From DAHUXD01 sp963811425 (GTDB lineage: Bacteria > Acidobacteriota > Thermoanaerobaculia > UBA5066 > Gp7-AA6), in NCBI GenBank assembly GCA_963811425.1, contig CAWERV010000012.1:1-64000 (forward strand): a DNA stretch of 64,000 nt. Direction: 5' to 3'. How positions within the stretch are numbered: the first letter of the stretch is position 1; each line of letters begins with the position of its first letter. Made by a program: the position numbers and the translations under genes. Below the pieces are notes generated by a model that had not been told where the DNA came from, made no database searches, and was given only the letters and a program-made list of their open reading frames with translations. Positions 19,483 to 27,662 of the stretch are shown here, piece by piece.

Positions 19483-19881
19483 TCATCCGATGACGGTCAC
19501 CCGGACCGTCCGCTCGCGAGGCCCATCGAGCTCGATCAGAAAGATCCCCTGCCAGCGGCCGAGAACCGGACGGCCTTTTTCGCAAGGAACGAGGCATGAA
19601 ACGCCGATCGCCTCGGATAGAAAGTGGGCGGCGGAGTTGCCTTCGCCGTGCTCGAACCGCACGTCCGGAACCCACGCGGCCAGGGCGCGTTCGAGGTCGC
19701 CCGTGACGTCCGGGTCCCAGGCCTCTCCCACCGTGACGGCTGCCGTGGTGTGGGGCACCGAGACGAGCAGCGCCGCGCCGCTTTCACCGAGTGACGCCGC
19801 AAGGCGGGCGACGTCCTTCGTGATGTCGCGCCGCTCGATCGCCCGCGAAGTCCGAACGACAAACTCGGCGGCGCCGCCCAT
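19483..19881 (-). CDS. YjbQ/UPF0047 family protein
   Basis: 132 residues, the usual length. Family marks are present: DITKDVARL, SVPHTTAAVTVGE, HGEGNSAAHFLSEAIG with conserved His and Glu, GRWQGIFLIELDGPRERTV. Members are annotated as secondary thiamine-phosphate synthases on the basis of weak activity; the real role is unsettled. It stands alone, divergent from the sulfate ABC operon. Confidence 0.9.
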   Translation of the reverse strand: MGGAAEFVVRTSRAIERRDITKDVARLAASLGESGAALLVSVPHTTAAVTVGEAWDPDVTGDLERALAAWVPDVRFEHGEGNSAAHFLSEAIGVSCLVPCEKGRPVLGRWQGIFLIELDGPRERTVRVTVIG

Positions 19882-19920
19882 GTGCGGAGTCTACGGCGAT
19901 ATCCTTTCGTTCGGGCCCTG

Positions 19921-20961
19921 ATGGACAGCTTTCGACCTCGCCTCCGCGGCCTCGTGCCGGCGCTCTTTCTCGCCGCGCTCCTCCTCTTCGCAGCCTGGCC
20001 TTGGCTCCCCTTCTCGCGCGCCGCGGCCACGCCCCCGACGATCGTCTTCTACGGCTTCAGCATCCTCGCGGACGTCTTCCAGGAAGGCATCTTTCCCGCT
20101 TTCCAGAAGCAGTGGGCGGCGGAGGGCCACGGCCCTGTCGAGTTCGTGAGCTCCTTCGGCGGATCGGGCACCGTGACCAACCAGGTGATCCTCGGGGTGC
20201 CCGCCCAGGTCGTCCTGCTCTCGCTCGAGAGCGACGCCGAGCGGCTCGCGGACGCGGGCACGATCGCGCGGGACGGCTGGAAGCGCCTGCCGCAGTCCGG
20301 CGTCGTGAACCTCACTCCCTTCATCATCCTCGTGCGCCCGGGCAATCCGCTCGGCATCCGGGACTTCCAGGACCTGACCCGCCCCGGAGTGCGCATCGTG
20401 CATCCGGATCCGATGACCTCGGGAGGCGCCAACTGGGCGATCGTGGCCGAGTACGGTTCGGGCGCTCGCGGGACGCCCGGCGGCCCTGTCGCGGGCGAAG
20501 CCATTCTGGCGGGAGTGTGGAAAAACGTCGTCGCGCAGGCCGCCTCGGCCCGGGCCGCGCGGACGCAATTCGAGAACGGCTTCGGAGACGCGCTCATCAC
20601 CTACGAGCAGGAGGCCATCTACGACCGCGGGCGCGGCCGGCTGCACGCCGACGTCGCGTATCCGCAGAGGACGATCCTGTCGGAGCACACGCTCGTCGTC
20701 GTCGACCGCAACATCCGGCCCCGGGAGCGCCCGCTCGTCGAGCGGTTCGTGCAATATCTGTGGAGCGACGAGGCGCAGAGGATCTTCGTGAAGTTCGGCT
20801 TCCGCAGCGCGACGGAGTCCTTCAACGCCGCCAACCCCGCCTTCGGCAGGATCGCCGAACCATTCCGGATCGCGGATTTCGGCGGCTGGCGCCAGGCCCG
20901 TCGTGAGATCGTCGACCGCATCTGGAAGCAACGCGTCATGAAGCAGGACGCCGGGCGATGA
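19921..20961 (+). CDS. Sulfate-type ABC transporter substrate-binding protein
   Basis: 346 residues. The hydrophobic segment LVPALFLAALLLFAAWPWL exports or anchors it. The mature part begins TIVFYGFSILADVFQEGIFP and has GGSGTVTNQVILG and HPDPMTSGGANWAIVAEYG, close to the sulfate/thiosulfate binding-protein family. The ATG at 19921 is preferred over a GTG at 19882, which would add residues before the signal. The stop overlaps the permease start (ATGA). Confidence 0.88.
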   Translation: MDSFRPRLRGLVPALFLAALLLFAAWPWLPFSRAAATPPTIVFYGFSILADVFQEGIFPAFQKQWAAEGHGPVEFVSSFGGSGTVTNQVILGVPAQVVLLSLESDAERLADAGTIARDGWKRLPQSGVVNLTPFIILVRPGNPLGIRDFQDLTRPGVRIVHPDPMTSGGANWAIVAEYGSGARGTPGGPVAGEAILAGVWKNVVAQAASARAARTQFENGFGDALITYEQEAIYDRGRGRLHADVAYPQRTILSEHTLVVVDRNIRPRERPLVERFVQYLWSDEAQRIFVKFGFRSATESFNAANPAFGRIAEPFRIADFGGWRQARREIVDRIWKQRVMKQDAGR

Positions 20962-21785
20962 GCGCGGCCATGCCCAAAGCCGCCGGGCGCCGCGGGGGTC
21001 GGGCCGCGCTCCCCCTGGGGATCGTGCTGCTCGTCCTGCTGCCGCTCATCCTCATGCCCCTCGGGGCGATCTTCGTGTTCGCGTTCCGCGGCGGCGCGTC
21101 TGACTTCTTCAAAGTCCTTTCTACGCCCGAGGCGCAGTTCGCGCTGCGCTTCAGCCTCCTGATCGCCTTTGCGACGGCCGCCGTAAACGCCGTCCTCGGC
21201 ACCTACACGGCGTACGTCCTCTCGCGCTACCGCTTCCGCGGCGAGCGGCCGCTCGCGATCCTCGTCAACCTGCCGGTCGCGATTCCGACGGTCGTCGTCG
21301 GCACGTCCCTGCTGCTCTTGTGGGGGCCCATCGGCCTGCTCGGCCGCCTGCTCGGGCCGCTCGGCCTCCAGCCCATGTTCGCGCCGGCGGGCGTTCTGCT
21401 CGCGCACCTCTTCGTGACGTTTCCGTACATGCTGGGCGCGGTCAAGCCCGTGCTCGACGAGATCGAGGGCACCTACGAGGAGGCGGCCTATACGATCGGA
21501 GCCAACCGCTGGCAGACCTTCCGCTGGGTCATCCTGCCGGCGCTCAAGGGCGGCCTCTTTTCCGGCGTGCTGCTGACCTTCGCACACTCGCTCGGAGAGT
21601 TCGGCGCGACGGTCCTCGTGTCGGGCAACCTCCGCCTGCGCACGCAGACGGCGCCCCTCTACATCTTCGCGCAGTTCGAAGCGGGCAACATCGCCGCCGC
21701 CAACGCCGTCGCCGCCGTGCTGGCGACGCTGTCCTTCGTCATCTTCTTCCTCCTCCTGCGCTACACGGCGCGGCGCGGGCGCTGA
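20958..21785 (+). CDS. Sulfate-type ABC transporter permease
   Basis: 275 residues, six membrane helices. The EAA loop is EEAAYTIGANRWQTFRWVIL followed by PALKGG, where the ATPase docks. SLGEFGATVLVSGN is characteristic of CysT/CysU-type permeases. Only one permease gene is present, whereas sulfate importers usually have CysT and CysW, so this may act as a homodimer. Three bases separate it from the ATPase gene. Confidence 0.9.
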   Translation: MSAAMPKAAGRRGGRAALPLGIVLLVLLPLILMPLGAIFVFAFRGGASDFFKVLSTPEAQFALRFSLLIAFATAAVNAVLGTYTAYVLSRYRFRGERPLAILVNLPVAIPTVVVGTSLLLLWGPIGLLGRLLGPLGLQPMFAPAGVLLAHLFVTFPYMLGAVKPVLDEIEGTYEEAAYTIGANRWQTFRWVILPALKGGLFSGVLLTFAHSLGEFGATVLVSGNLRLRTQTAPLYIFAQFEAGNIAAANAVAAVLATLSFVIFFLLLRYTARRGR

Positions 21786-21787
21786 CG

Positions 21788-23654
21788 ATGTCGATCACCC
21801 TCGAAAACGTGACGAAGCGCTACGCCGACCAGGTGACGGTCGACCGCGTCAGCCTCGAGGTCGAAACGGGCGAACTTCTCGTGCTGCTCGGAGCCTCCGG
21901 GAGCGGGAAGAGCACGATCCTGCGCCTGATCGCCGGTCTCGTCGTGCCGGACGAGGGTGCGATCCGGATCGCCGGGCGCGACGTGACGCAACTCGCGCCT
22001 CAGAAACGCGACGTCGGGTTCGTCTTCCAGAACTACTCGATCTTCCGGCACATGACGGTCGACCGGAACATCGAGTTCGGCCTGCGCATCCGCGGCGTCG
22101 CAAAGGCCGAGCGCCGCGAGCGGCGCGAAGAGCTGCTCGAACTTGTCGGGCTCGGGGGGCTCGGCAACCGCTACGAGAGCCAGCTCTCCGGAGGCCAGCA
22201 GCAGCGCGTGGCGCTCGCGCGCGCCCTCGCCTACCGGCCAGGCGTGCTGCTGCTCGACGAGCCATTCGGAGCGCTCGACGCCAAGATCCGCGCGCAGCTG
22301 CGCCAGAGCCTGAAGGAAATCCAGAAGGCCCTCGGCGTCACGACGATCCTCGTGACGCACGACCAGGAAGAGGCCTTCGAGCTCGGTCACCGCATCGGAG
22401 TCGTGGATCGCGGCCGTTTGCTCGAGATCGGCGCGCCCGATCAGCTGTACGAGAGCCCGCGCTCGCTCTATGTCGCCACCTTCCTCGGCGCCGGCACCGT
22501 GCTCGTCGGACGCTGCCGCGATCACCGCGTCGCGCTCGGACCGCTGACACTGCCGATCCCGGCCGACGTGCCGCACGACGAGGGGGACCGGGTCCGGGTC
22601 CTGATCCGTCCCGAGCAGGTGGCGCTCTCCGCAGTCCGGCCGCCCCCGAACGCGCACACCCTGGGACGCGGACAGATCGTGGACGAGACGTTCTCGGGCG
22701 CCGTGCGCCGGACGCGCGTGCGGCTGCCTTCGCTTGCCGGCGTCCGACAGGTCGTGCCTGCGCTTGCCTTCGGCGAAGAAAACGTCCTGCTCGACGTTGC
22801 GGTGCCGGCGCATTCGGAGTCGCCCCGCGACAACCCCTGGGTCGCCCTGGAAGCGTGGCACATTCTGCGGCAGCCGACGCCGCGCCTGCTGGTCTGCGAC
22901 GAGGGGATCAGGGCTCGCGCCCGCCCTCGAACTCGCGCGGCCCCTGGCCGTGGCGATCGACGGCGTCGTGACGGTCCTCGGCGTCGCCGCCGACGCGCGC
23001 CGCCAGGATGCCCTGCGCGATGCGCTGACCGCCCGCGCAGCGGAGGCGGGGCTTCCGGAGGCCACCGTGCGCGTGCGCCGCGGCGATCCCGCCGAACAGA
23101 TCGCAGCGGAACAGCGTGAAGCCCCCTACGACTTCGTAATCGTCGGAGCGGGCGAGATGGAGTCGCGCTGGGGCCGGCTGCAGCCGCCCCGGCTCCTCGG
23201 CGAAGATCTCGTCGCCCGCATCGCGACGCCCCTGATCCTCGCCCGCGGGCGCCCGCGCAAGCCGGAGCGCGTCCTCATCTGCACGGCGGTCGGAGAACCG
23301 GGCAAGGGGGACATCCGGGCGGGAGGCTGGCTCGCGCGCCGCCTCGGCGCCGAGGCCACGCTCCTGCACGCGGCGCAGTCCGGCCGCACACCAGGTCCGA
23401 TCGTCCAGTCCCACCTCGAACGCGGGGTCGCGACGCTGCGCGAGCTCGAAGTCCCGAGCCGCTTTTCGGTGCGCGAAGCCGATAGCCCGATCCAGGCCAT
23501 TCTCGCCGAGCTGCAGGAACATCCGCACGACATCGTCGTCGTCGGAGCGCCCCCGCCTCCGCCGCGCGGCTTCCTGAGGGGCGAGCACGTCACCCGCCAG
23601 GTCCTGCGCCAGTGCGGCTGCTCGGTGCTCGTGGTGCCGCAGGGGTCGTGGTGA
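21788..23654 (+). CDS. ABC ATPase fused to universal-stress-protein domains (one frameshift)
   Basis: The first 370 residues are a sulfate-type ABC ATPase: Walker A GASGSGKST, Q-loop FVFQNYSIF, signature LSGGQQQRVALARAL, Walker B VLLLDEPFGALD, His switch VTHDQ, then a TOBE domain (VRVLIRPEQVALS). Without a stop, the frame runs on into RLLVCDEG, where a G4 run at 22903-22906 has one base too many. Removing it continues as SGLAPALELARPLAVAIDGV, and two UspA-like units follow (YDFVIVGAGEMESRW; RVLICTAVGEPGKG ... DIVVVGAPPPPPRG ... GCSVLVVPQGSW). The stress-protein part lacks its own start codon or ribosome site, so a true fusion of about 620 residues with a sequencing error is the best reading. 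Confidence 0.8.
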
Positions 23655-23689
23655 CAACAGTGGGTGCGGCGAAGACGCACACCACTCTT

Positions 23690-23779
23690 GTCATCCTGAG
23701 GGCCCAGCAGGGCCCGAAGGATCCCTTTAGCAGCCGCACCGAGACTTCAAAGGGATCCTTCGCTGCGCTCAGGATGACA
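23690..23779. repeat. Dispersed palindromic repeat, copy A
   Basis: A long imperfect inverted repeat: TCATCCTGAGGGCC ... GAAGGATCCCTTT, centre, AAAGGGATCCTTCGC ... CTCAGGATGA. The same element recurs at 36559 and a relative at 41586. It lies between two convergent genes and could fold into a strong hairpin in RNA. Confidence 0.8.
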
Positions 23780-23789
23780 ATTGAGGTCC

Positions 23790-26012
23790 TCACGGATACA
23801 GCTCCCGGTACGACTCCGAGTACAACAGCACCCGCCGCACGTAGTCCCTCGTCTCGAAGAAGGGGATCGTCTCGAACAGCTCGTCTTCCGACAGCCGCGG
23901 ATTCTCGCGGGCGAGGCGCGCGATGCGCGAGGGCCCGCCGTTGTACGCGGCCAGCGCCAGCACCGTCGATCCCTCGAACTGACCGATCAGGCGCCGGAGA
24001 TATGCCGCGCCGAGTGCGGCGTTGGCGCCCGGATCGTAGAGAAAATCGCTGCGGTATCGCGTGTGCAGGACCGAGCGCGACAGGCTCCTGGCGGTCGACG
24101 GCATCAGCTGCATGAGGCCGACGGCGCCCGCGTGCGATCGCGCGCGTGCGTCGAAAACGCTCTCCTGCCGCACGAGGCCCCGGAGCACCGAGGCATCGAG
24201 TTCGGCCTCTTTCGCGCGCGCGGCGAGCAGGTTGCCCTCTTCGATCGGATAGTAGAGCCGCCGCCAGGCCTCCGGCACGCGGCCCTCTTCGGCGGTCCCG
24301 ATCTCCGGCAGCGCGCGCTTGATCGCGATGGCTGCCGTCGAGAACCTCCCCTGCGCGAAGTCCGCCTGCGCCAGGCGCAGATCCCTTCCGCGCGAGGGCA
24401 GCAGCGTGCGCGCCTCGGCCGACGCCTCCTCGAACATCCGCAGGCGCAGCAGCTCGTCCACCCGCGCGTACGAGGCCGTCGCCGTGGACGGGTCCCCCAG
24501 CTCCGGCCGCTCGAGGGGCGGCGCACCCGGCGCGTGGACGCGCGCAAAGCGCGCGTAGATGTCGGGCGGAGTCGCCGCGGCGAGGATTTCGAAGTCGGCC
24601 CGCGCCTCGGCCTGCCGGCCCTCCACCAAGAGGCATCGCGCTCGCCAGTAGGCCAGCCGCCGCGAGCGCGAGATGTCGGTGTAGAGCAGCGCCAGCGCCT
24701 CGAAGCGCGCCCGGGCGCCGGCGTAGTCCCCCGCGAGGTACCGCTTCCAGGCCGCGAGCCACAGCGGCTCGAATCCGTCCGTCGTCCCCGGAGCGTCGCT
24801 GGTGAGATCGCGCGCACGCGCGAGCGCCCCGTCGAAGTCTTCGCCGTCCGCCGCCAGTTTTACGAGACGCTCCGCCGCGCCGCGCCGCACCGAAACCGGG
24901 ATCGTCGGTCCCGTCAGGGCTTCGAGCGCCTGTCGCACCGGAGTCAGGCGCGGATCGTCGGGTGCGGGCGCCGCCTGGCCCTTGCCCCGGAGCCGCGCGA
25001 CCTGGAGGTCGCAGCGCAGGAGCCGGGCCTGCGCCGATGCGAGGGTGCCGTCGTCGGGAACCCGCGCGGCCGTCGCCTCGGCGTCCTTCGGCTTCTTGAG
25101 CGCGAGCTGGCCCCGCGCGAGCCCGAGCAGGTTGCGGCTGCGCTCTCCCTCCGGCCACGCCGAAGGGCGGTCCTGCGAAAGCAGCCGCACGCCGCGCCGC
25201 GCGTCGCCCGCGGCGACGAGGGCGCTCCCGCGCCGGCCCCGCTCGGCCGGCGTCAGGCTCTTCTCGGCCTCGGCCGCGGCCTGCCGGACGAATGCCGGTG
25301 TCTCCTTCGCGGCGTCGGTCGTCGGCGATTCGAGGACGAGGATCCGCGCCGCGGCGCGCACGGTCGCCCGGTCGCCGCCGGCGAGCCCCAGGCGGATTCG
25401 GGCGATGGCCACCTCCGCGATCTCGGCCGGCGTCGCCGCGGCGTCGGCCGCGAGCGCGAGCACCTGACCCGCCTCCCGGTATTCGCGGCGCCCCTCGAGA
25501 AGGCGCGCGAGCAGGATCGCGGCGCGCACGCGGAAGGCAAAGGGGCCCTCGGAGGTGAAGGCGGGCCGCGCGGCGGCGAGGGCCTCGTCGGGCTTGCCCG
25601 CGAGCTCGAGCGCCCCGGCGCGCGCGAGGTGCCGGTAGGCCTCGAGCCCGATCGACGAAGCCGGCGCCTCGAGGCGAAGGGCCGCGGCGGCGAAGTCCTT
25701 CCGGCGCGTGTCGTCCTGCGCGAGCAGAAACGCGGCGCGCGCATCCCAGGCGGGCTGGCCGGCCTTGCGGCGGACTTCTCCGAGGAGGCCCTCGGCTTCG
25801 GCGCGCTGGCCGGCTTCGAGCAGGTCCGCGGCGCGGGCAAAGTCGGCATCCAGGTTGGCCGACGCCTCCGGGGCGCCCAGGTCGGCTGCAGCCAGACTCG
25901 CCAGCAGAAGCAGGGCGCAAGCGAGGCCTGCCCGCCTCACCGAGAGGCGCCGGGGGCCACCGGAAAGAAACACCGGGGAAGGATCAGAGCCCCAGGACCT
26001 CGGGCCGGCCAT
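23790..26012 (-). CDS. Soluble lytic murein transglycosylase (Slt-like)
   Basis: 740 residues. A signal segment (AGLACALLLLASLAAADL) is followed by a long alpha-helical superhelix of TPR-like repeats. The C-terminal SLT domain has catalytic Glu in VRQESVFDARARSHAGAVGL, MQLMPSTARSL, LGAAYLRRLIGQF and ALAAYNGGPSRI. It cleaves the glycan strands of peptidoglycan with 1,6-anhydro ends. The start is uncertain: the ATG at 26012 overlaps the previous gene by 29 bases, and GTG codons nearer the signal peptide are possible. Length and order resemble Slt70. Confidence 0.9.
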   Translation of the reverse strand: MAGPRSWGSDPSPVFLSGGPRRLSVRRAGLACALLLLASLAAADLGAPEASANLDADFARAADLLEAGQRAEAEGLLGEVRRKAGQPAWDARAAFLLAQDDTRRKDFAAAALRLEAPASSIGLEAYRHLARAGALELAGKPDEALAAARPAFTSEGPFAFRVRAAILLARLLEGRREYREAGQVLALAADAAATPAEIAEVAIARIRLGLAGGDRATVRAAARILVLESPTTDAAKETPAFVRQAAAEAEKSLTPAERGRRGSALVAAGDARRGVRLLSQDRPSAWPEGERSRNLLGLARGQLALKKPKDAEATAARVPDDGTLASAQARLLRCDLQVARLRGKGQAAPAPDDPRLTPVRQALEALTGPTIPVSVRRGAAERLVKLAADGEDFDGALARARDLTSDAPGTTDGFEPLWLAAWKRYLAGDYAGARARFEALALLYTDISRSRRLAYWRARCLLVEGRQAEARADFEILAAATPPDIYARFARVHAPGAPPLERPELGDPSTATASYARVDELLRLRMFEEASAEARTLLPSRGRDLRLAQADFAQGRFSTAAIAIKRALPEIGTAEEGRVPEAWRRLYYPIEEGNLLAARAKEAELDASVLRGLVRQESVFDARARSHAGAVGLMQLMPSTARSLSRSVLHTRYRSDFLYDPGANAALGAAYLRRLIGQFEGSTVLALAAYNGGPSRIARLARENPRLSEDELFETIPFFETRDYVRRVLLYSESYRELYP

Positions 26013-27213
26013 CGGCGAGGATCAGCACGAGCTCATCGTAGAAGAAATTGCTCGCGGAACGGACGTCCTGCGGAATCCGTTCCTCGTACATCTGGCGGCT
26101 GCGGTCGATGTCGTCGCGCAGCCGGTCGTAGATGTTGGCGTGCTCGCGGCCCTCGAGGACCGCCCGTTCGTTGTAGAGCTTGATCTCCGAGACGAGCAGG
26201 TGCGCGAAGCGCCGCGCCTCTTCGCGCCGCTCGTCGCCCGACGTCACCTCGGCGAGCGGGCCCGCGAGCCGCCGCCCCGCATCCGGGACCGCGGCCGGCT
26301 CCGGCGCGATGAACGAGGACCCGACGGCCGGCTTCTCCTCGGGTGGCACAGCTGCCGGGGCGGCAGCGGGGGCCGTCGGGCTCGACCAGACCGAGGGCGC
26401 GGGTTCGGCCGCGGCCGATTCGACGGGGGCCTCGGCGCCCCCGCCTTCCATCCACATCCCCGCGGGCTCGGGCCTCCTGGCGACTTCGGGCACCCGCAGG
26501 GCCGGAGCGGGCTTCAGCTTGCGCGAGGCGAGGCGATCCACCAGCAGCCCCGCGAGGAAGGTCAGCAACCCCAGAGCATCCGGATCGAACTTGCCTTCGT
26601 CGCCGACAACGACGTCCGCGTAGAGTGCTCCCGAGATCTTCTCGCGCACGACCATCGGAATCGCGACCGCGTCGGAGACCCTCGCCGCGCGCAGCAGCGA
26701 CGAGATCTCGTTCGACGCCGGCAGGCGCAGCGCATTGCCGGTCATGACGCGCGACAGCAGGCCGCCCTCGGCCAGCGGCATCGAAACCTGCCGCACCGCT
26801 TCGTCGTCGCCGCCGTTCTGCGAGAACCCGACGGCCTTCCAGGCGCCGATCGATCCGCCGCGCGCGACGAGAAGGGCCGCCCGGGAACAGTGCCGCCGGC
26901 ATTCGTCGAGGAACTTGTGGAGGACGTCGACCTGAGTCGTCGCCAGATCCAGCATGCGGGTGGCTTCGGCCGACACGAGCCCCCTGGGCGCGATCGAGTT
27001 CGCGCCCTCGCCGCTCAGAAGCTCCGCCGGAACGACGCCTTTCAGGTCCTGGTCGAACTTCTCGAGAAACCCGAACCAGCGGCGGTCGGACTCGAGCCGC
27101 AGCCGGTCGAACTCCTCGCGCAGGGCGGCAAACCGCTCCGACAGTCGGCGTTCGATCTCGGTCTCGAGCAGTTGGAGGCGACCCTCGGCTTCGTTTTCGA
27201 CCATTGGTGGCAT
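25984..27213 (-). CDS. GAF-like domain protein, function unknown
   Basis: 409 residues, cytoplasmic. A coiled-coil start (about 5-60) leads to a GAF-like sensor domain at about 75-215 (LLVARGGSIGAWKAVGF, VSMPLAEGGLLSRVM, VAIPMVVREKISGALYADVV). A low-complexity Pro/Ala linker (about 235-310) joins a helical C-terminal domain (EEARRFAHLLVSEIKLYNER, IYDRLRDDIDRSRQMYEERI) ending in FFYDELVLILADGRPEVLGL. The helical domain with its conserved SEIKLYNE motif occurs in other acidobacterial proteins of unknown function. It is upstream of, and overlaps, the lytic transglycosylase gene. Confidence 0.7.
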   Translation of the reverse strand: MPPMVENEAEGRLQLLETEIERRLSERFAALREEFDRLRLESDRRWFGFLEKFDQDLKGVVPAELLSGEGANSIAPRGLVSAEATRMLDLATTQVDVLHKFLDECRRHCSRAALLVARGGSIGAWKAVGFSQNGGDDEAVRQVSMPLAEGGLLSRVMTGNALRLPASNEISSLLRAARVSDAVAIPMVVREKISGALYADVVVGDEGKFDPDALGLLTFLAGLLVDRLASRKLKPAPALRVPEVARRPEPAGMWMEGGGAEAPVESAAAEPAPSVWSSPTAPAAAPAAVPPEEKPAVGSSFIAPEPAAVPDAGRRLAGPLAEVTSGDERREEARRFAHLLVSEIKLYNERAVLEGREHANIYDRLRDDIDRSRQMYEERIPQDVRSASNFFYDELVLILADGRPEVLGL

Positions 27214-27385
27214 TATCGGGGCAGTGGCGATGGAGGTAAAGCTATAAGCGGTTGACCCTTAGCCGCCGGCCGCCATCGCGAGCGCCCCCATGTCCGCGAC
27301 CCGGCAACCCCGGCCTGGCTGCAACCTGCCCGAGGCCGGAACAACCGCTAAATATCTGCCTGCGTTGGAGATAGTTTCAATCCCG

Positions 27386-27414
27386 TTGACACCTCCAGCC
27401 GGCTTCCTTAGTAT
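27386..27414 (+). promoter_or_regulatory. Sigma-70 promoter of the rpsU operon
   Basis: TTGACA, 17 bases, TAGTAT: a perfect -35 and good -10. The transcript would start near 27421, about 35 bases before rpsU, and drive rpsU-mutS2-dnaG-rpoD. Confidence 0.8.
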
Positions 27415-27455
27415 GTGTCGCTCTCTGAAACTCGCGGGTAAGGGGGTGAGTGTTC

Positions 27456-27662
27456 GTGCCTCTGGTCCATGTCAAAGAAGATGAATCTTTCGAAAACGCC
27501 ATGCGGCGTTTCAAACGCAAGTGCGAGAAATCCGGAATCCTCTCCGAGCTCAAGAAGCGACAGCATTACGAAAAACCGAGCGCCAAGCGCAAGCGCAAGA
27601 TGATCCAGGCCCGAAAGAAGATGCTCCGCAAGCTTTCGGAGGACAAGCGAGCCACCCCGTAA
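27456..27662 (+). CDS. rpsU: 30S ribosomal protein S21
   Basis: 68 residues, highly basic, of usual length: PLVHVKEDESFENAMRRFKR, KCEKSGILSELKKRQHYEKP, then a Lys/Arg-rich tail. The GTG at 27456 gives the standard N-terminus MPLV and correct spacing from AAGGGGGTGAG; the GTG at 27450 is too close to that site. First gene of the macromolecular synthesis operon. Confidence 0.95.
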   Translation: MPLVHVKEDESFENAMRRFKRKCEKSGILSELKKRQHYEKPSAKRKRKMIQARKKMLRKLSEDKRATP

